A stretch of 64,000 nt of DNA from Kibdelosporangium persicum (GTDB taxonomy: Bacteria > Actinomycetota > Actinomycetes > Mycobacteriales > Pseudonocardiaceae). A program made the position numbers and the translations under genes. Shown piece after piece: positions 33,979 through 43,200 of this stretch (its first letter is position 1; each line of letters starts with the position of its first letter). Location: contig NZ_JAAATY010000008.1 in NCBI RefSeq assembly GCF_013280595.1, positions 62,001-126,000 on the forward strand. Direction: 5' to 3'. Under the pieces are notes generated by a model. It had not been told where the DNA came from, made no database searches, and worked only from the letters and a program-made list of their open reading frames with translations.

Positions 33979-34457
33979 CAGTCGTCACCTGCCCGGCACT
34001 GGCAGGTGTCCTCGGTCACGAGCCGGTTCGGTGTGGTCCATACGGGACACGGAGCGGTGTGCGGCCCGGCCAGCCCATCAGACGGATCCCCGGCCGCGCC
34101 GGCAAGCCGGGCGCGGATCCTGGTCGCAGCGCGGGCCAGCACGGTAACCGGGTCCACCCCGATGCTGTGCATCGCCACCAGGCTGCTCAGGCACACATCA
34201 GACAGCTCATCAGCGACATCGGCCAGTGAGTGGGTAACGCCCTTGCGAGGGTTCTGTCCAGTCGCGCCGATCCAGGCCCGGGAGACCTCCCCGACCTCTT
34301 CACTGAGCTTGAGAATGCGGCACTGTGTCTCGTGCAGGCTGTGCCCGTTGTGCCGATCCAGCCACCGGGCCACTGCCCGGGTCGTGGCCACGATGTCCTG
34401 CTCCGGTGCCCCAATACCGGCCGATCGGTCAGCACACGGGTGCGGGTTGTCTAGCAT
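33978..34457 (-). CDS. MazG-like nucleotide pyrophosphohydrolase family protein
   Basis: The 159-aa helical protein has the metal-binding pattern ILKLSEEVGEVSRAWIGA (E-x-x-E) and HSLADVADELSDVCLSSLVA (E-x-x-D), the core of all-alpha NTP pyrophosphatases. The C-terminal 50 residues are Cys-containing and variable. ATG 34457 with AGGAG upstream is chosen over a longer unsupported frame. The likely role is cleaning or altering dNTP pools; some mobile elements carry MazG homologues to modulate stress signalling. Confidence 0.75.
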   Translation of the reverse strand: MLDNPHPCADRSAGIGAPEQDIVATTRAVARWLDRHNGHSLHETQCRILKLSEEVGEVSRAWIGATGQNPRKGVTHSLADVADELSDVCLSSLVAMHSIGVDPVTVLARAATRIRARLAGAAGDPSDGLAGPHTAPCPVWTTPNRLVTEDTCQCRAGDD

Positions 34458-34545
34458 GGTGATCTCCTGACTGCGTCGGAGAATGCGGTGGGAGACCCGG
34501 CCCGGCGGGGTCTTCTTCGCGGGAGGACCGCCGGGCCGGGCGACA

Positions 34546-34725
34546 TCACCGGCGGGTACGCACGATGTGCTCATCCTTGTTCTTGCGACCGAACAACGCC
34601 CCCGCGGTGCAGGCCAGGGCGATCAGGCCCATGCCGATGGCGATGCCGAGTTCGCCCATGCCGCCCGCCGTGTACGCCAGGTACCCGAACACGACGGCCA
34701 GGATCACCAGAATCAGCTTCAACAT
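34546..34725 (-). CDS. Two-helix membrane peptide, 59 aa
   Basis: MLKLILVILAVVFGYLAYTA and a second helix GIAIGMGLIALACTAGALF, then a charged tail KNKDEHIVRTRR. GGAGG lies 6-7 bp before the ATG. It is the size and shape of small Spd-like peptides of AICEs. Confidence 0.6.
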   Translation of the reverse strand: MLKLILVILAVVFGYLAYTAGGMGELGIAIGMGLIALACTAGALFGRKNKDEHIVRTRR

Positions 34726-34843
34726 CACATACCTCCACAGTGGTTTTCGTTGGTGTTCAACACTTCCGCCCGCAGACCACAGCTGGTGGCCAAGGGGCGT
34801 GAACCTGAGTGCCGTGCCGATATCGCCGCACGCCGTGGCGTGA

Positions 34844-35347
34844 TCAGGACGCGGCACAGCCAGCACTGTCGACCGCGTCGACAATCGCCCTGGCAGAGTT
34901 CTCATGCCGGGCATACGCGGCGGGAAATCCCGAGCGCTGCACCGCTTGAGCGGCGGTGGTGACGCTCATCTGCTGCCAGCCTGGCACGGAACGCAGACGT
35001 TCGTAGAACTTCCGGGCGCTGTAGCTGGGGCTCATGATCTGTACCGGAGACCCCCAGCCCATGCTCGGCCGCTGCTGGAACAAACCCAGCGAGTCCCGGT
35101 CGCCGTGATTCAGGTTGCGCAGCCCGGACTCCTGCAACGCGGTCGCCACCGCGACCACCCTGCCCCGCTCCGGAATGCCCATGTCCCGGCCGACCGCGAC
35201 GATCGTGGCCGCGTTGTCCAGCTGGTCCGGTCCGTACCCGGACACCAAGCACACCGTCCCGCGGGCGGTTCCGGTGTCCGGGCCGGCCAGATACCCCACG
35301 ACCACGACACCGGCCAGCACCGCGCCCGCTTTGGTCAACAACGACAT
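34844..35347 (-). CDS. Lysozyme-like transglycosylase
   Basis: The 167-aa protein has a membrane or signal segment (KAGAVLAGVVVVGYLAGP) followed by a lysozyme-superfamily core: VAVATALQESGLRNLNHGDR with the probable catalytic Glu, then DSLGLFQQRPSMGWGSPVQI. It would cleave peptidoglycan glycan strands. With the M23 endopeptidase the element encodes both glycan- and peptide-cutting activities, fitting wall remodelling for DNA transfer. ATG 35347 is used; the ribosome site is weak. Confidence 0.8.
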   Translation of the reverse strand: MSLLTKAGAVLAGVVVVGYLAGPDTGTARGTVCLVSGYGPDQLDNAATIVAVGRDMGIPERGRVVAVATALQESGLRNLNHGDRDSLGLFQQRPSMGWGSPVQIMSPSYSARKFYERLRSVPGWQQMSVTTAAQAVQRSGFPAAYARHENSARAIVDAVDSAGCAAS

Positions 35348-35381
35348 CACGACCACCTGACCCGGAGTAGGGCGCGGGTCT

Positions 35382-35600
35382 TCACGCCGCGTCCAGCAAC
35401 GCGACCCGCTCGCTCCGGACATGGGCGACGGCAGGTGCCGGGGCGGGCGGTGTCTGGCTGCTCCTGCCGGGGCAGGTCGTACGCCAGGTGCCGCAATGCA
35501 CCCGCACCTGACGGCCGTCGCCCAGCCGGGCCAGGACCGTCAGTGAGCCACAGCCGAACGCGCAGTTGCGCAGCGTTTGGTCCGGGTCGGGAAAGTTCAT
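35382..35600 (-). CDS. Small hypothetical protein, 72 aa
   Basis: MNFPDPDQTLRNCAFGCGSL then VLARLGDGRQVRVHCGTWRT and a Pro/Ala-rich tail. The Cys residues (CAFGC, HCGTWRTTC) could bind zinc. AAAGGA lies 9 bp before the ATG. No family is recognised. Confidence 0.45.
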   Translation of the reverse strand: MNFPDPDQTLRNCAFGCGSLTVLARLGDGRQVRVHCGTWRTTCPGRSSQTPPAPAPAVAHVRSERVALLDAA

Positions 35601-35777
35601 GACAGTGCGTCCTTTCTGGACATCCGTCTCGGTACAGCACGACAGGCCGGGTCAGCGCAGGCGCGCGGGCGAGCATGACCGGTTTGGCGGCTCCCATTGG
35701 ACGGAATGGTGGTGAGGATCAGGATTCGCGCCGCATGGCTCCACACCGCGGTGGTCGCGACCGTGCCGCAGCGGCGG

Positions 35778-36278
35778 CTACGCCGCCCACGCGGCGAGAC
35801 TGTCTACCGGGGACGTGACACCCGGCAGGGGCGTGCACGGCGTGGACTCGGTCAACGCGGTGATCTCCGCATCGATCCGGTCACGCTGCACGGGATCGGT
35901 GGTCTCCCACCACAAATCGATCAGCTCACGCAACCGGTACGCCCTCGCCCAGCCCGCGTCCAGCGTGGCTGACCGGTCGGGCATTGGGCGCACGCCGCAC
36001 AACGGGCACCGCCGGGCCGCGCCGCCCATCCGCTTGATCTGCCGCTCCCGCGACCGGGATCCCCGCCAGGTACGGGCCAGCGTCCACGTGATCCCCGCGG
36101 CCTGCACCACTTGCAGCAGCCGCGCACCCTGCCCGGCTTCGTGCAGCGCCAGACGGGACGTGACATTCTTGGCCCACCCGATGTAGTGGCGGGCATGCCG
36201 ATACGGCCGGTCAAAGTGCAACAGATACACCGTGCCCACATACCGGTCGGGCACCGTCACCGGGCTAGCCGAGTCCAT
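35778..36278 (-). CDS. GIY-YIG-like nuclease domain protein
   Basis: The 166-aa protein contains VYLLHFDRPYRHARHYIGWA, the GIY-YIG hallmark (YLLH...HYIG), followed by a conserved-looking helix with Arg (RLALHEAGQGARLLQVVQAA) and RSRERQIKRMG. CPLCG follows, then a helical tail. Two motif copies lie in it (36155, NVTSR; 35809, GVTSPVD near the end). Such domains act as endonucleases in repair, homing or DNA processing; an element-processing role is possible. It overlaps the upstream gene by 14 bp. Confidence 0.7.
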   Translation of the reverse strand: MDSASPVTVPDRYVGTVYLLHFDRPYRHARHYIGWAKNVTSRLALHEAGQGARLLQVVQAAGITWTLARTWRGSRSRERQIKRMGGAARRCPLCGVRPMPDRSATLDAGWARAYRLRELIDLWWETTDPVQRDRIDAEITALTESTPCTPLPGVTSPVDSLAAWAA

Positions 36279-36828
36279 ACAGCACACGCGCCACAACCCG
36301 GTTGAGCACGTCACAGATGCCGCCGACCGCGTCCTGCGCGACCACGGTCACCGGACTGCCGTTGACATAGGCCGGTTCGGTCACATCCCCCGGGGTGATC
36401 GGCACCCGGATCAACACCGACGGCAACACGGTCAACCGGCTGGAATCCTGCGGATCGAACCACCGGCGCGGCGACAGCGAATCCCGCCCCCACCCGGCCG
36501 CCTTGTACCGCAGATCCCCCAAATCCGGCCGATCCTCGGTCGCGATCACCACGTCGATCGCCATGCTGCCCTGGTCGTCCCACGCCACACCCGCCGACTG
36601 GATACGCGGATGCGTCCGCACATACGGCGGCGCCATGATCGGCGAACTGGCGATCTCCCACGCCGCCGCGGCGAACTCCAACCGATCCCGCGTCGGTGTC
36701 GGATCCTCGCCGTAATCCAGGAACATCCCCCGCTTCTGCGCCAGATAAGCCCCATACCTCGAAACACCATCACTGGCCTGGACCGTGTCATACCCGTCAT
36801 CCGGCCAGAACGGCAACTGAGCACTCAT
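36265..36828 (-). CDS. Hypothetical protein, 187 aa
   Basis: The protein is soluble, with aromatic and acidic stretches (MSAQLPFWPDDGYDTVQASD, LAQKRGMFLDYGEDPTPTRD) and a beta-rich middle (AIDVVIATEDRPDLGDLRYK). No domain is recognised. It is translated with the GIY-YIG gene through a short overlap. Confidence 0.58.
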   Translation of the reverse strand: MSAQLPFWPDDGYDTVQASDGVSRYGAYLAQKRGMFLDYGEDPTPTRDRLEFAAAAWEIASSPIMAPPYVRTHPRIQSAGVAWDDQGSMAIDVVIATEDRPDLGDLRYKAAGWGRDSLSPRRWFDPQDSSRLTVLPSVLIRVPITPGDVTEPAYVNGSPVTVVAQDAVGGICDVLNRVVARVLYGLG

Positions 36829-36901
36829 CCCTCTTGTCTCCCAACACTTGACACCAACACCAACAGAGCCACAACCCGGCCCTCGGGCATCGCCCGTGCG
36901 G

Positions 36902-37090
36902 TCAGACAGGGCCGTCTTCGGAGGAAAAGAACTCGATCAACACGGCGGACGAAACCCGGTACTGGCCATCGGTCGTCTGCAGATAGGTCCACCCACGTTC
37001 AGTGAGGGGCTTCTCGACAACCTGCTCACGGGTACCGGCGGGCGTCGTGATCCACGTGCCCCGATCTGCCCACTCAGCCTTGCCCAGCAT
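36902..37090 (-). CDS. Small hypothetical protein, 62 aa
   Basis: MLGKAEWADRGTWITTPAGT, then VVEKPLTERGWTYLQTTDGQ, a small beta-rich fold. The start overlaps the preceding stop as TGATG, so the pair is coupled. Unknown function. Confidence 0.55.
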   Translation of the reverse strand: MLGKAEWADRGTWITTPAGTREQVVEKPLTERGWTYLQTTDGQYRVSSAVLIEFFSSEDGPV

Positions 37091-37350
37091 CACGCCGCCT
37101 CCGGCGTCTCGTCCACGCACGCAAGGGCGCGCTGGGCGATACGGCGATCACGCCGCTCCCGGGCAGAACCGTCACGGAAAGCCGTAGTCGGCTCCACACA
37201 CGACTCGCGCAACCCAGCCAATTCAGCAGACAACCGGGGATCACTGATCACATAGTGGAACTCAGGATCCAACGGCGTCAACACGTCAACCCGCTCCTGC
37301 TCGAACAGTTCGGCGGACTCCTCAGGCAACACATCGTCATCGGCGTACAC
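37090..37350 (-). CDS. Small acidic hypothetical protein, 86 aa
   Basis: A GTG start with AAGGAG 9 bp upstream begins MYADDDVLPEESAELFEQER. The C-terminus is basic (RDGSARERRDRRIAQRALAC). It is the first gene of the long leftward block of the element. Function is unknown. Confidence 0.55.
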   Translation of the reverse strand: MYADDDVLPEESAELFEQERVDVLTPLDPEFHYVISDPRLSAELAGLRESCVEPTTAFRDGSARERRDRRIAQRALACVDETPEAA

Positions 37351-38082
37351 GGCACGAACTCCTTACCTCACAAGGGTGAAAGCGATGGGGCCGTTGGTCC
37401 CCGACCCCTCCACACCCGATCCCGAACACGCCACGGGCAGCTGTGGAGAGGCGGCACCCAACGGGGCGCGATGCAGTGACCGGCGTTGAAGCAAAGCGCT
37501 TGTCAGCGGCCGGTCTCCCACTGGCAAGCGCGGCGTTTCGATCGATTCACGACGACACCCTTCTCAAGCAAGAGCCGTTGTCGCGAACGGAAACAACGGC
37601 TCTTGCTGGGGTTGTTCACCGACTGGACTGGATCTCAGTCGGTGCAAGTGAAATACCGCTGTCCCCTGGTGCTTCACGTGGAAACCCGGACACGTCAACG
37701 GATCGTGAAGGACGAGAGGATGCCCATCCCAGCGGAAGGATGGTTGGCAGCCTTCTCCGTGACCGACTCCCGACTGGTTCACACCGATGGGAGGACCACG
37801 CGCCGCAGGCTGCCCTAAATGGCGTCAATCCACTGTGGAGTTCTCTCACGTGGCGAGTGCGTCAGCACGGCGATTTACCCATCAGCTCCCGTAATCCGAG
37901 CTACTTCAGGCACGCCAGACACACTGGTCCCAGCACTAAGGACGACCGCCTATCGCTGCATGAGCAGCGTTCTCAGTTAATGCTGCAAAAAGAAGTAGGA
38001 ACGTTAAGCGAAATGCCAAACAGACGGACTCCGCATTGTCACTCCTTGATGCCGATTTGGGTTGGTAGCCTGTATCGGAGCC
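37351..38082. other. Non-coding centre with a 15-bp perfect hairpin
   Basis: No gene is supported between the leftward block and the GntR gene. AGCAAGAGCCGTTGT (37567-37581) pairs perfectly with 37593-37607 across an 11-base loop. There is no T-run. It could be a structured single-strand origin, a transfer site, or a regulatory RNA element of the leftward transcript's promoter region. The following 400 bp become progressively more AT-rich. Confidence 0.5.
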
Positions 38083-38135
38083 GCATACCTAGTATGCTGA
38101 TACGTACCTAGTACGTCAACACGTACTAGGTACGT
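38083..38135. promoter_or_regulatory. Three operator palindromes in 19-bp register
   Basis: GCATACCTAGTATGC (38083-38097), ACGTACCTAGTACGT (38102-38116) and ACGTACTAGGTACGT (38121-38135) are each palindromic around CTA/TAG. Their centres are exactly 19 bp apart, just upstream of the GntR gene. The third is the reverse complement of the second. This is a textbook array for an autoregulating dimeric repressor of the KorSA type. Confidence 0.8.
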
Positions 38136-38160
38136 CACCCGTTCGGACTAAGGAGAGACG

Positions 38161-38859
38161 TTGGCAGCTAACGACAAGGCTCGGCGACAGCTCCCCAAGT
38201 ACATGGAGATTGCCGGAGAAATCCGCAAGAAGATCAAGACCGGTGAGTGGCCTCCCGGTCACGAGGTGCCTAGTGCAGCTACGCTGTGCGACCAATACGG
38301 GGTCAGCATGAGCGTGGCCAAGCATGCGCTTAACCTGCTCAAGTCAGGAGGCCACGTGTATGGCGTATTCGGCGTGGGAACATTCGTGGCTGACCGTCCC
38401 AGCCCTGTCCGTATCTCACCCGAGCGACAGCTACAGAGCGCAGAGGCAACCTTCGACAGCGAGGCCGAACAGGCCATCGAAGTCCGCCGCACCACCGAGC
38501 GGGTCGCCGCACCGGCCGACATCGCCGAAGCCTTCGGTATCGCCACAGGGGAGGAAGTAACCCACACCCTCACCCGCTCGTCAGAAGGCGGACAGCCGAT
38601 CTCTATATCGGACACATACCAACTGATCGGAGTTGAGGGGATTTCAGGCGCCACTATTCTGGAGGAGACGGTGAGCCAGCAAGTTCCCTCGGTAAGCCAC
38701 GCAGAATGGCTCGGAACGCCTCCCGGTGAGCAGGTCAGGACGATCCGTCAGCGGTTCCTTACGGCAGACGATCAGGCGGTCATGATCTCCGACGTATCGT
38801 ACCCCATTGATCGCTATGATACATTCGTTTTTCGAATGGCCATCCCGTCTGATGTCTAA
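38161..38859 (+). CDS. GntR-family (HutC-type, KorSA-like) repressor
   Basis: The 232-aa protein has a TTG start with AGGAGA 5 bp upstream. The N-terminal winged helix (YMEIAGEIRKKIKTGEWPPG, LCDQYGVSMSVAKHALNLLK) is followed by a UTRA-type effector domain (from about residue 95: ERVAAPADIAEAFGIATGEE, then HTLTRSSEGGQPISISDTYQ). In pSAM2 the related KorSA represses activation of excision and transfer and its own gene. It is the only rightward gene of the core element and faces the operator array. Confidence 0.87.
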   Translation: MAANDKARRQLPKYMEIAGEIRKKIKTGEWPPGHEVPSAATLCDQYGVSMSVAKHALNLLKSGGHVYGVFGVGTFVADRPSPVRISPERQLQSAEATFDSEAEQAIEVRRTTERVAAPADIAEAFGIATGEEVTHTLTRSSEGGQPISISDTYQLIGVEGISGATILEETVSQQVPSVSHAEWLGTPPGEQVRTIRQRFLTADDQAVMISDVSYPIDRYDTFVFRMAIPSDV

Positions 38860-38924
38860 ATGAAACCAGGGATATAACTCAACACTTACCCGGGCCTGGC
38901 TGAAGTGATACTTCAGCCAGGCTT

Positions 38925-39776
38925 TTAACGCTTCACCCAGGCTTGCGCGACGTCATCCAAGTTCCACCACGAAACGTAGTGGGCGTCCTTAGACCGCAGC
39001 TCCCATCCGGCCGACAACCGGTCAAAAAAGGTGTCATCGGCCGTTTTGCCGCCCTTTGGCTCACCAATGAACACAAGGCGCTTTCCGCCTGCCCTCTCGA
39101 ACCACGAAAGAGCCTCCGAGGCCATGCGGTTACCCCAGCCTGGTGGCCAGCAGAGGAACAAGACGTCGCCTGAACGATCTCCAGCCGAAAGCTTGTCCAG
39201 ACCTTCGACGGGGTGCCACACATCGGCCTGGCCCGCGCCTGCCTGAAACGACACGTTGTCCCCCTGGTCCGGTGGTTCAGAGTCGTACGCCTCGACCTCC
39301 ACCCCAGCTGCCGACAGTAGCGCTGCCCAGTAGCCTCTCCCGGCACCCAGCTCCACCATTGGACTTCCGTCGCAGAACTTGATAATCCACCCGACGGTTT
39401 CGGGCGATGGGATGGCATAAGAGTAAATACCTTGCAATAGCATCTGCGCGTATGCCAGGCGGGCGCTCCCATTTGGTCGACCGGCGTCTACCACCCTGCG
39501 CCCACTGCGCTCCGACACCGCTGGCGCGACCACATCCCAGTACGGGTTCTCGCTGTGCGCTTGGCCGCCCGTAACGTAGTGGACAAACCTCAAATCGAAT
39601 GATGCGTCTGCCCTATCGTCACCGGTACCGCTCAAGTTCGGGGCCAAGTCCAAGTACTCGGCGACCTTGGGATACGTGGCTTTAAGGCGATGCTCGTCGT
39701 CCAGCAGTACGGCCAGCTCATGGCGTCGTTTAGCGGTCAGCACCAGGTCGTTCATGTATGCCATTCTCGCACCCAT
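38925..39776 (-). CDS. SAM-dependent methyltransferase-like protein
   Basis: The 283-aa protein has a class-I motif VELGAGRGYWAALLSAAGVE followed by an acidic residue (EAYDSEPPDQ). FLCWPPGWGNRM (a motif IV-like C-x-P-P) and a final GWELRSKDAHYVSWWNLDDV resemble a group of small bacterial methyltransferases of unknown substrate. Start ATG 39776 with GGGGGA upstream. The gene is leftward and convergent with the GntR gene. It may be cargo together with the NACHT gene. Confidence 0.65.
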   Translation of the reverse strand: MGARMAYMNDLVLTAKRRHELAVLLDDEHRLKATYPKVAEYLDLAPNLSGTGDDRADASFDLRFVHYVTGGQAHSENPYWDVVAPAVSERSGRRVVDAGRPNGSARLAYAQMLLQGIYSYAIPSPETVGWIIKFCDGSPMVELGAGRGYWAALLSAAGVEVEAYDSEPPDQGDNVSFQAGAGQADVWHPVEGLDKLSAGDRSGDVLFLCWPPGWGNRMASEALSWFERAGGKRLVFIGEPKGGKTADDTFFDRLSAGWELRSKDAHYVSWWNLDDVAQAWVKR

Positions 39777-40212
39777 GCCTATCCCCCGGCGACAGCGCGG
39801 CCTGGGTACATAGTGAGCCGCATCTGCAGAGCCATGCTGAACGCGGGATACCAGGTCGGATCTCGACTCGACCACGGTCGGACGTTCAGCAAGCAGCGCC
39901 GTCCGTCACCTGGGAGCGAAGTGACAGCTAACTCGGTGCCCCACCTCCGAGGAACCTCAGGGAAGGTATCCGCTCAGAAGATACGTGGTTAGGTCCGCAC
40001 CCAGATGGCGCGCGTGTTCGAGGTCCGAAGGTTCCGACCAACCTAGGGTTCTGAACAGCCTTTCACGGTCCAGGTCAATTGGAATGTTGATCAGTAATAT
40101 CGGTACCGCTCAAAATTTATCCAGTGAAAACCGCGCTCACGTCACAGCAACGAATAATATATTCACCCGTATTACGCGACGCGCACACATCATCAACCTA
40201 AAGGAACGCCTC
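39777..40212. other. Intergenic region between the methyltransferase-like and NACHT genes
   Basis: These 436 bp are GC-rich near the methyltransferase start and then AT-rich (from about 40070). No convincing gene, RNA or long hairpin was found. The composition step suggests a join between DNA of different origin. Confidence 0.35.
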
Positions 40213-43200
40213 TCAATTTCCAGAATGCGAGATCAAATCTGCCTCACCGTAGAGCCACGCTGTAATCAACAGCTGGACTTCCATACTCATACCCAAGTCG
40301 CTGAGATCTTCAATTATCTGCGAAATCGGAGCACCATAATGCCCCAAACTCCATCTACCACTCGCAACATCTATGAACCATTCATCCCTGGTCCTAGATT
40401 CATCTTCATCATCACGACGCCTCGACTCATCCGTACTTAGCACATCGGAGGGATCTTCGAACGCATAAACACTGCCATCTACGCGCTGCCATTCATAAAC
40501 AAATACGGTCATAAGGACCAAAACGTCAAGCTCTTCAGAATTGAGGCGACTCTCTCTTAGGTTGATCTCCGGGATAACCGTAGGAAAGCCTGCGATGTCG
40601 TCCTCTGAATCTGCTATCACCCACGGACGGCGACCTTCCAGCAGGACTTGCCGAAGGTCTGCAAAGTAACCGTTTTCCACCCACTTCGCCTTATTAAATT
40701 GCGGAAATGCCTCCGACATGAGAGCTTCATCCGAGAGTGCTATCCGGATCAACCCCGCCAACGGTGGCTCAAATTCTAGCTGTTCATGCACCGGCAAAAT
40801 AACTTCGGCTACATCACGCTTTGCATTACGCCAAATAGTTAGCGGACTCAGGTTACCAGTGACAGCAAGATAACGCTGCAGCCACAACCATTTTGCCCTG
40901 AGGAGGTACTCCGGAATATCCAACTCTATTGATCTATGAAACTGTGACCAGAATGACTGACACTCGTGCGGTAGATATCCAACGCTGGTTAGTCGATTCA
41001 CATGCATAAGAAAAACTGCAGATGGCTCTGCATGCTCTTGATCTTGGGCCTCTTCTACGAGTTTAAGTAGTATCCTCCCTATTTTGGCTAGTAGCTCTGG
41101 CACTGCTCCGGCAATTTCCGGAAGACCCTTCCCGACGAACAACAAAATCGAGCGATAACGCCCATCATCGCGCTTGCCTGCCATATGTTGATTGAAACAA
41201 AATCTGACGATCATCTCTACCGTGGTTGGCCTCGGCACAAGATACGACAGAGACCGAGCGAGAAAGGATGCAATATTGTCTAGACTCGCCTTTGAAGACA
41301 CCTCGCCGGTGTGAGCGATAACCTTACGCAAAAAGTCGTCGGCACCGTCCTCCAATTCATCGTTCAACATCTGAAGCGAGAGCTGCGCTACCATGTCTGA
41401 TTCTGCTCTTTTGATCAGGGCAATAAGGCGATCGTATAGGGCTGCAGCGTTATGCTGAGTACGAACCATTTGGCGAGCAGCGAAATATTCCAGAAACGTT
41501 CGGTGTGTAAATCCAAAGAGTGGCTCTGTGGGACTTGAGCCGATGTCTGTCAACACCCAAGCGCGGCCAGTACAAAAGTCGATAAACTCATTCGCGGCGT
41601 TTTCGGACTCCTCAATTGAGTCGAATCTCTTCTCTCGGAGATACTTCGTCATGAAAGCAACAAGCCGCTCACGTGTCAAGCCTTCTTGGTTCTCCGGATT
41701 CTCGTAGAGCCAGAGGGCAAGGGCGTAGAGGGCGGACTTGACATGTGCATCGAATGGTAGAGGAATGACAATACTTCGTTGCTTATCCCAACGCTCGAAC
41801 AACATCTTTGCACATTTTTCGTATACCTCGGGACGGTTTCTGGGTATATATCCCTCGATGGAGTAGATTCCGCACATCAGAGACAGCATCAGTGGATTCT
41901 CGCGCAGATCTCGCACCAATTCACTCTCGTGCATAAAGGCGCGTGGAAAGCTTTCCCGTTCTGCGGTACTAAGCGAAGAGTCAAGGTTGAACCACTTACG
42001 GACGTAGTCCTCAATTTGCGCTGTACCGAAGTGGCTCAGTGCAACTACGGGGAACATATCCGGATCAAGTGGAGCTTCAGAATATCCTACCTTCCGTGAC
42101 GTCACGAGTATCTGCGTTGTAGGATAGCGGCTTGCGAATGCATGGACAGTATCTACAATACGGACGCGCAATGCAGTGTCTATTAACTCATCGAGACCGT
42201 CGAAGATTACAAACGCGCGTCCACTCATCAGAAGATATTCCACAGCTTCAACGGGTGGCTCAACTTCATAAGGCGACCGACAGACAGATTTTATGTATTC
42301 GGTCATGGTGGTTCGCTTCTCTTTGAATTCCACGGCAAACTCTCGAAGTACCACCACGAAGGGTACTGTTGCCTTTATTGAAGTGGCGCCATTGCAGATG
42401 TCAACTGCTGTCTTCAGTGATAGAGTTGATTTACCACCACCTGGATCTCCTAGAAGAACACAACGAGAAGTAGTTGCAAATACCTGCGAAATATCGGAGA
42501 TGTGCGCGTACTCCTCTGACCGTCTGCGGCGCCGCCGTACAGCTGAAGGCTTCAAACCCAGATTCTTAGCGGAATCTACCTCCTCCCATCCAACCAGATA
42601 CGGCTGCACATATAGTGAGTCGAAGGGAACGTACTTGGTGGTTCCCCAATGCGGGAGGCGCATCTTTCCATTTATGAATGCTATTTGCTTTTTGAGTTCC
42701 TCCTCGAACTGCTCTATACGCGCGATCGACCTAACCGCCTCGATGATCGAGCAATTCCGCTCTGCATCTCCAACAATTCGCCCTGCGGCTATCCGAAAAA
42801 TTTCTCCTGGGCGCACCATGAAGTCTTTGTCTAGGTTAACCTGAGCGAAATATTCGCTCGCGATGCGAACAGATTCGTCAACAAGAAGAGACGCAGTCTC
42901 TCGGCACATTGGCTCATTGAGGCTTGGCATATGCAACCGGACAGCCATTGCCAGCTCTTTCTCAACCGCATGCCTCGCCGGCCCGCTGTCTATGTCTCCT
43001 TTGGTGCAATGATAGATCAGCATTCTCATTGTCAAACTACTAAACTCGGCGGTAGCCAGGAACTTGGCCAGTTCCGACGCATGACCTGGGTTAAGCGAAG
43101 TGATAAAGTGGGTGAAGCGCTCGCTATACGGGGGATCGCCTACCTCCGCAACGGAGCGAGCGATATGCTTGCGTTTGAGGAAAGTTTTTGCACCGCCACC

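Larger units (their letters stand above)
18356..36164. repeat. Dispersed GTCACGTCCC motif array (19 exact copies)
   Basis: Forward copies (GTCACGTCCC on +) start at 18356, 19262, 20908, 21966, 22947, 23310, 25909, 26319, 26821, 27424, 27987 and 28487. Reverse copies (GGGACGTGAC on +) start at 21245, 21883, 30099, 31176, 32774, 35809 and 36155. Thirteen extend to 11 bp with a fourth C or G. One-mismatch relatives are at 24758, 26770, 27748, 31292 and 36380. Copies fall in gaps, linkers and gene ends, and are read as GDVT, GRD, VTS or Thr-stop depending on frame, so the constraint is on DNA. I found no exact copy elsewhere in the window. Confidence 0.85.

Noticed and set aside
37443-38111. Rightward 222-codon ORF in the non-coding centre of the element
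   Set aside because: It runs through the 15-bp hairpin and the operators, with no codon bias or motif.
39985-40440. Rightward 151-codon ORF overlapping the NACHT 3' end
   Set aside because: No ribosome site, overlaps a strong antisense gene, and amino-acid content is random-like.
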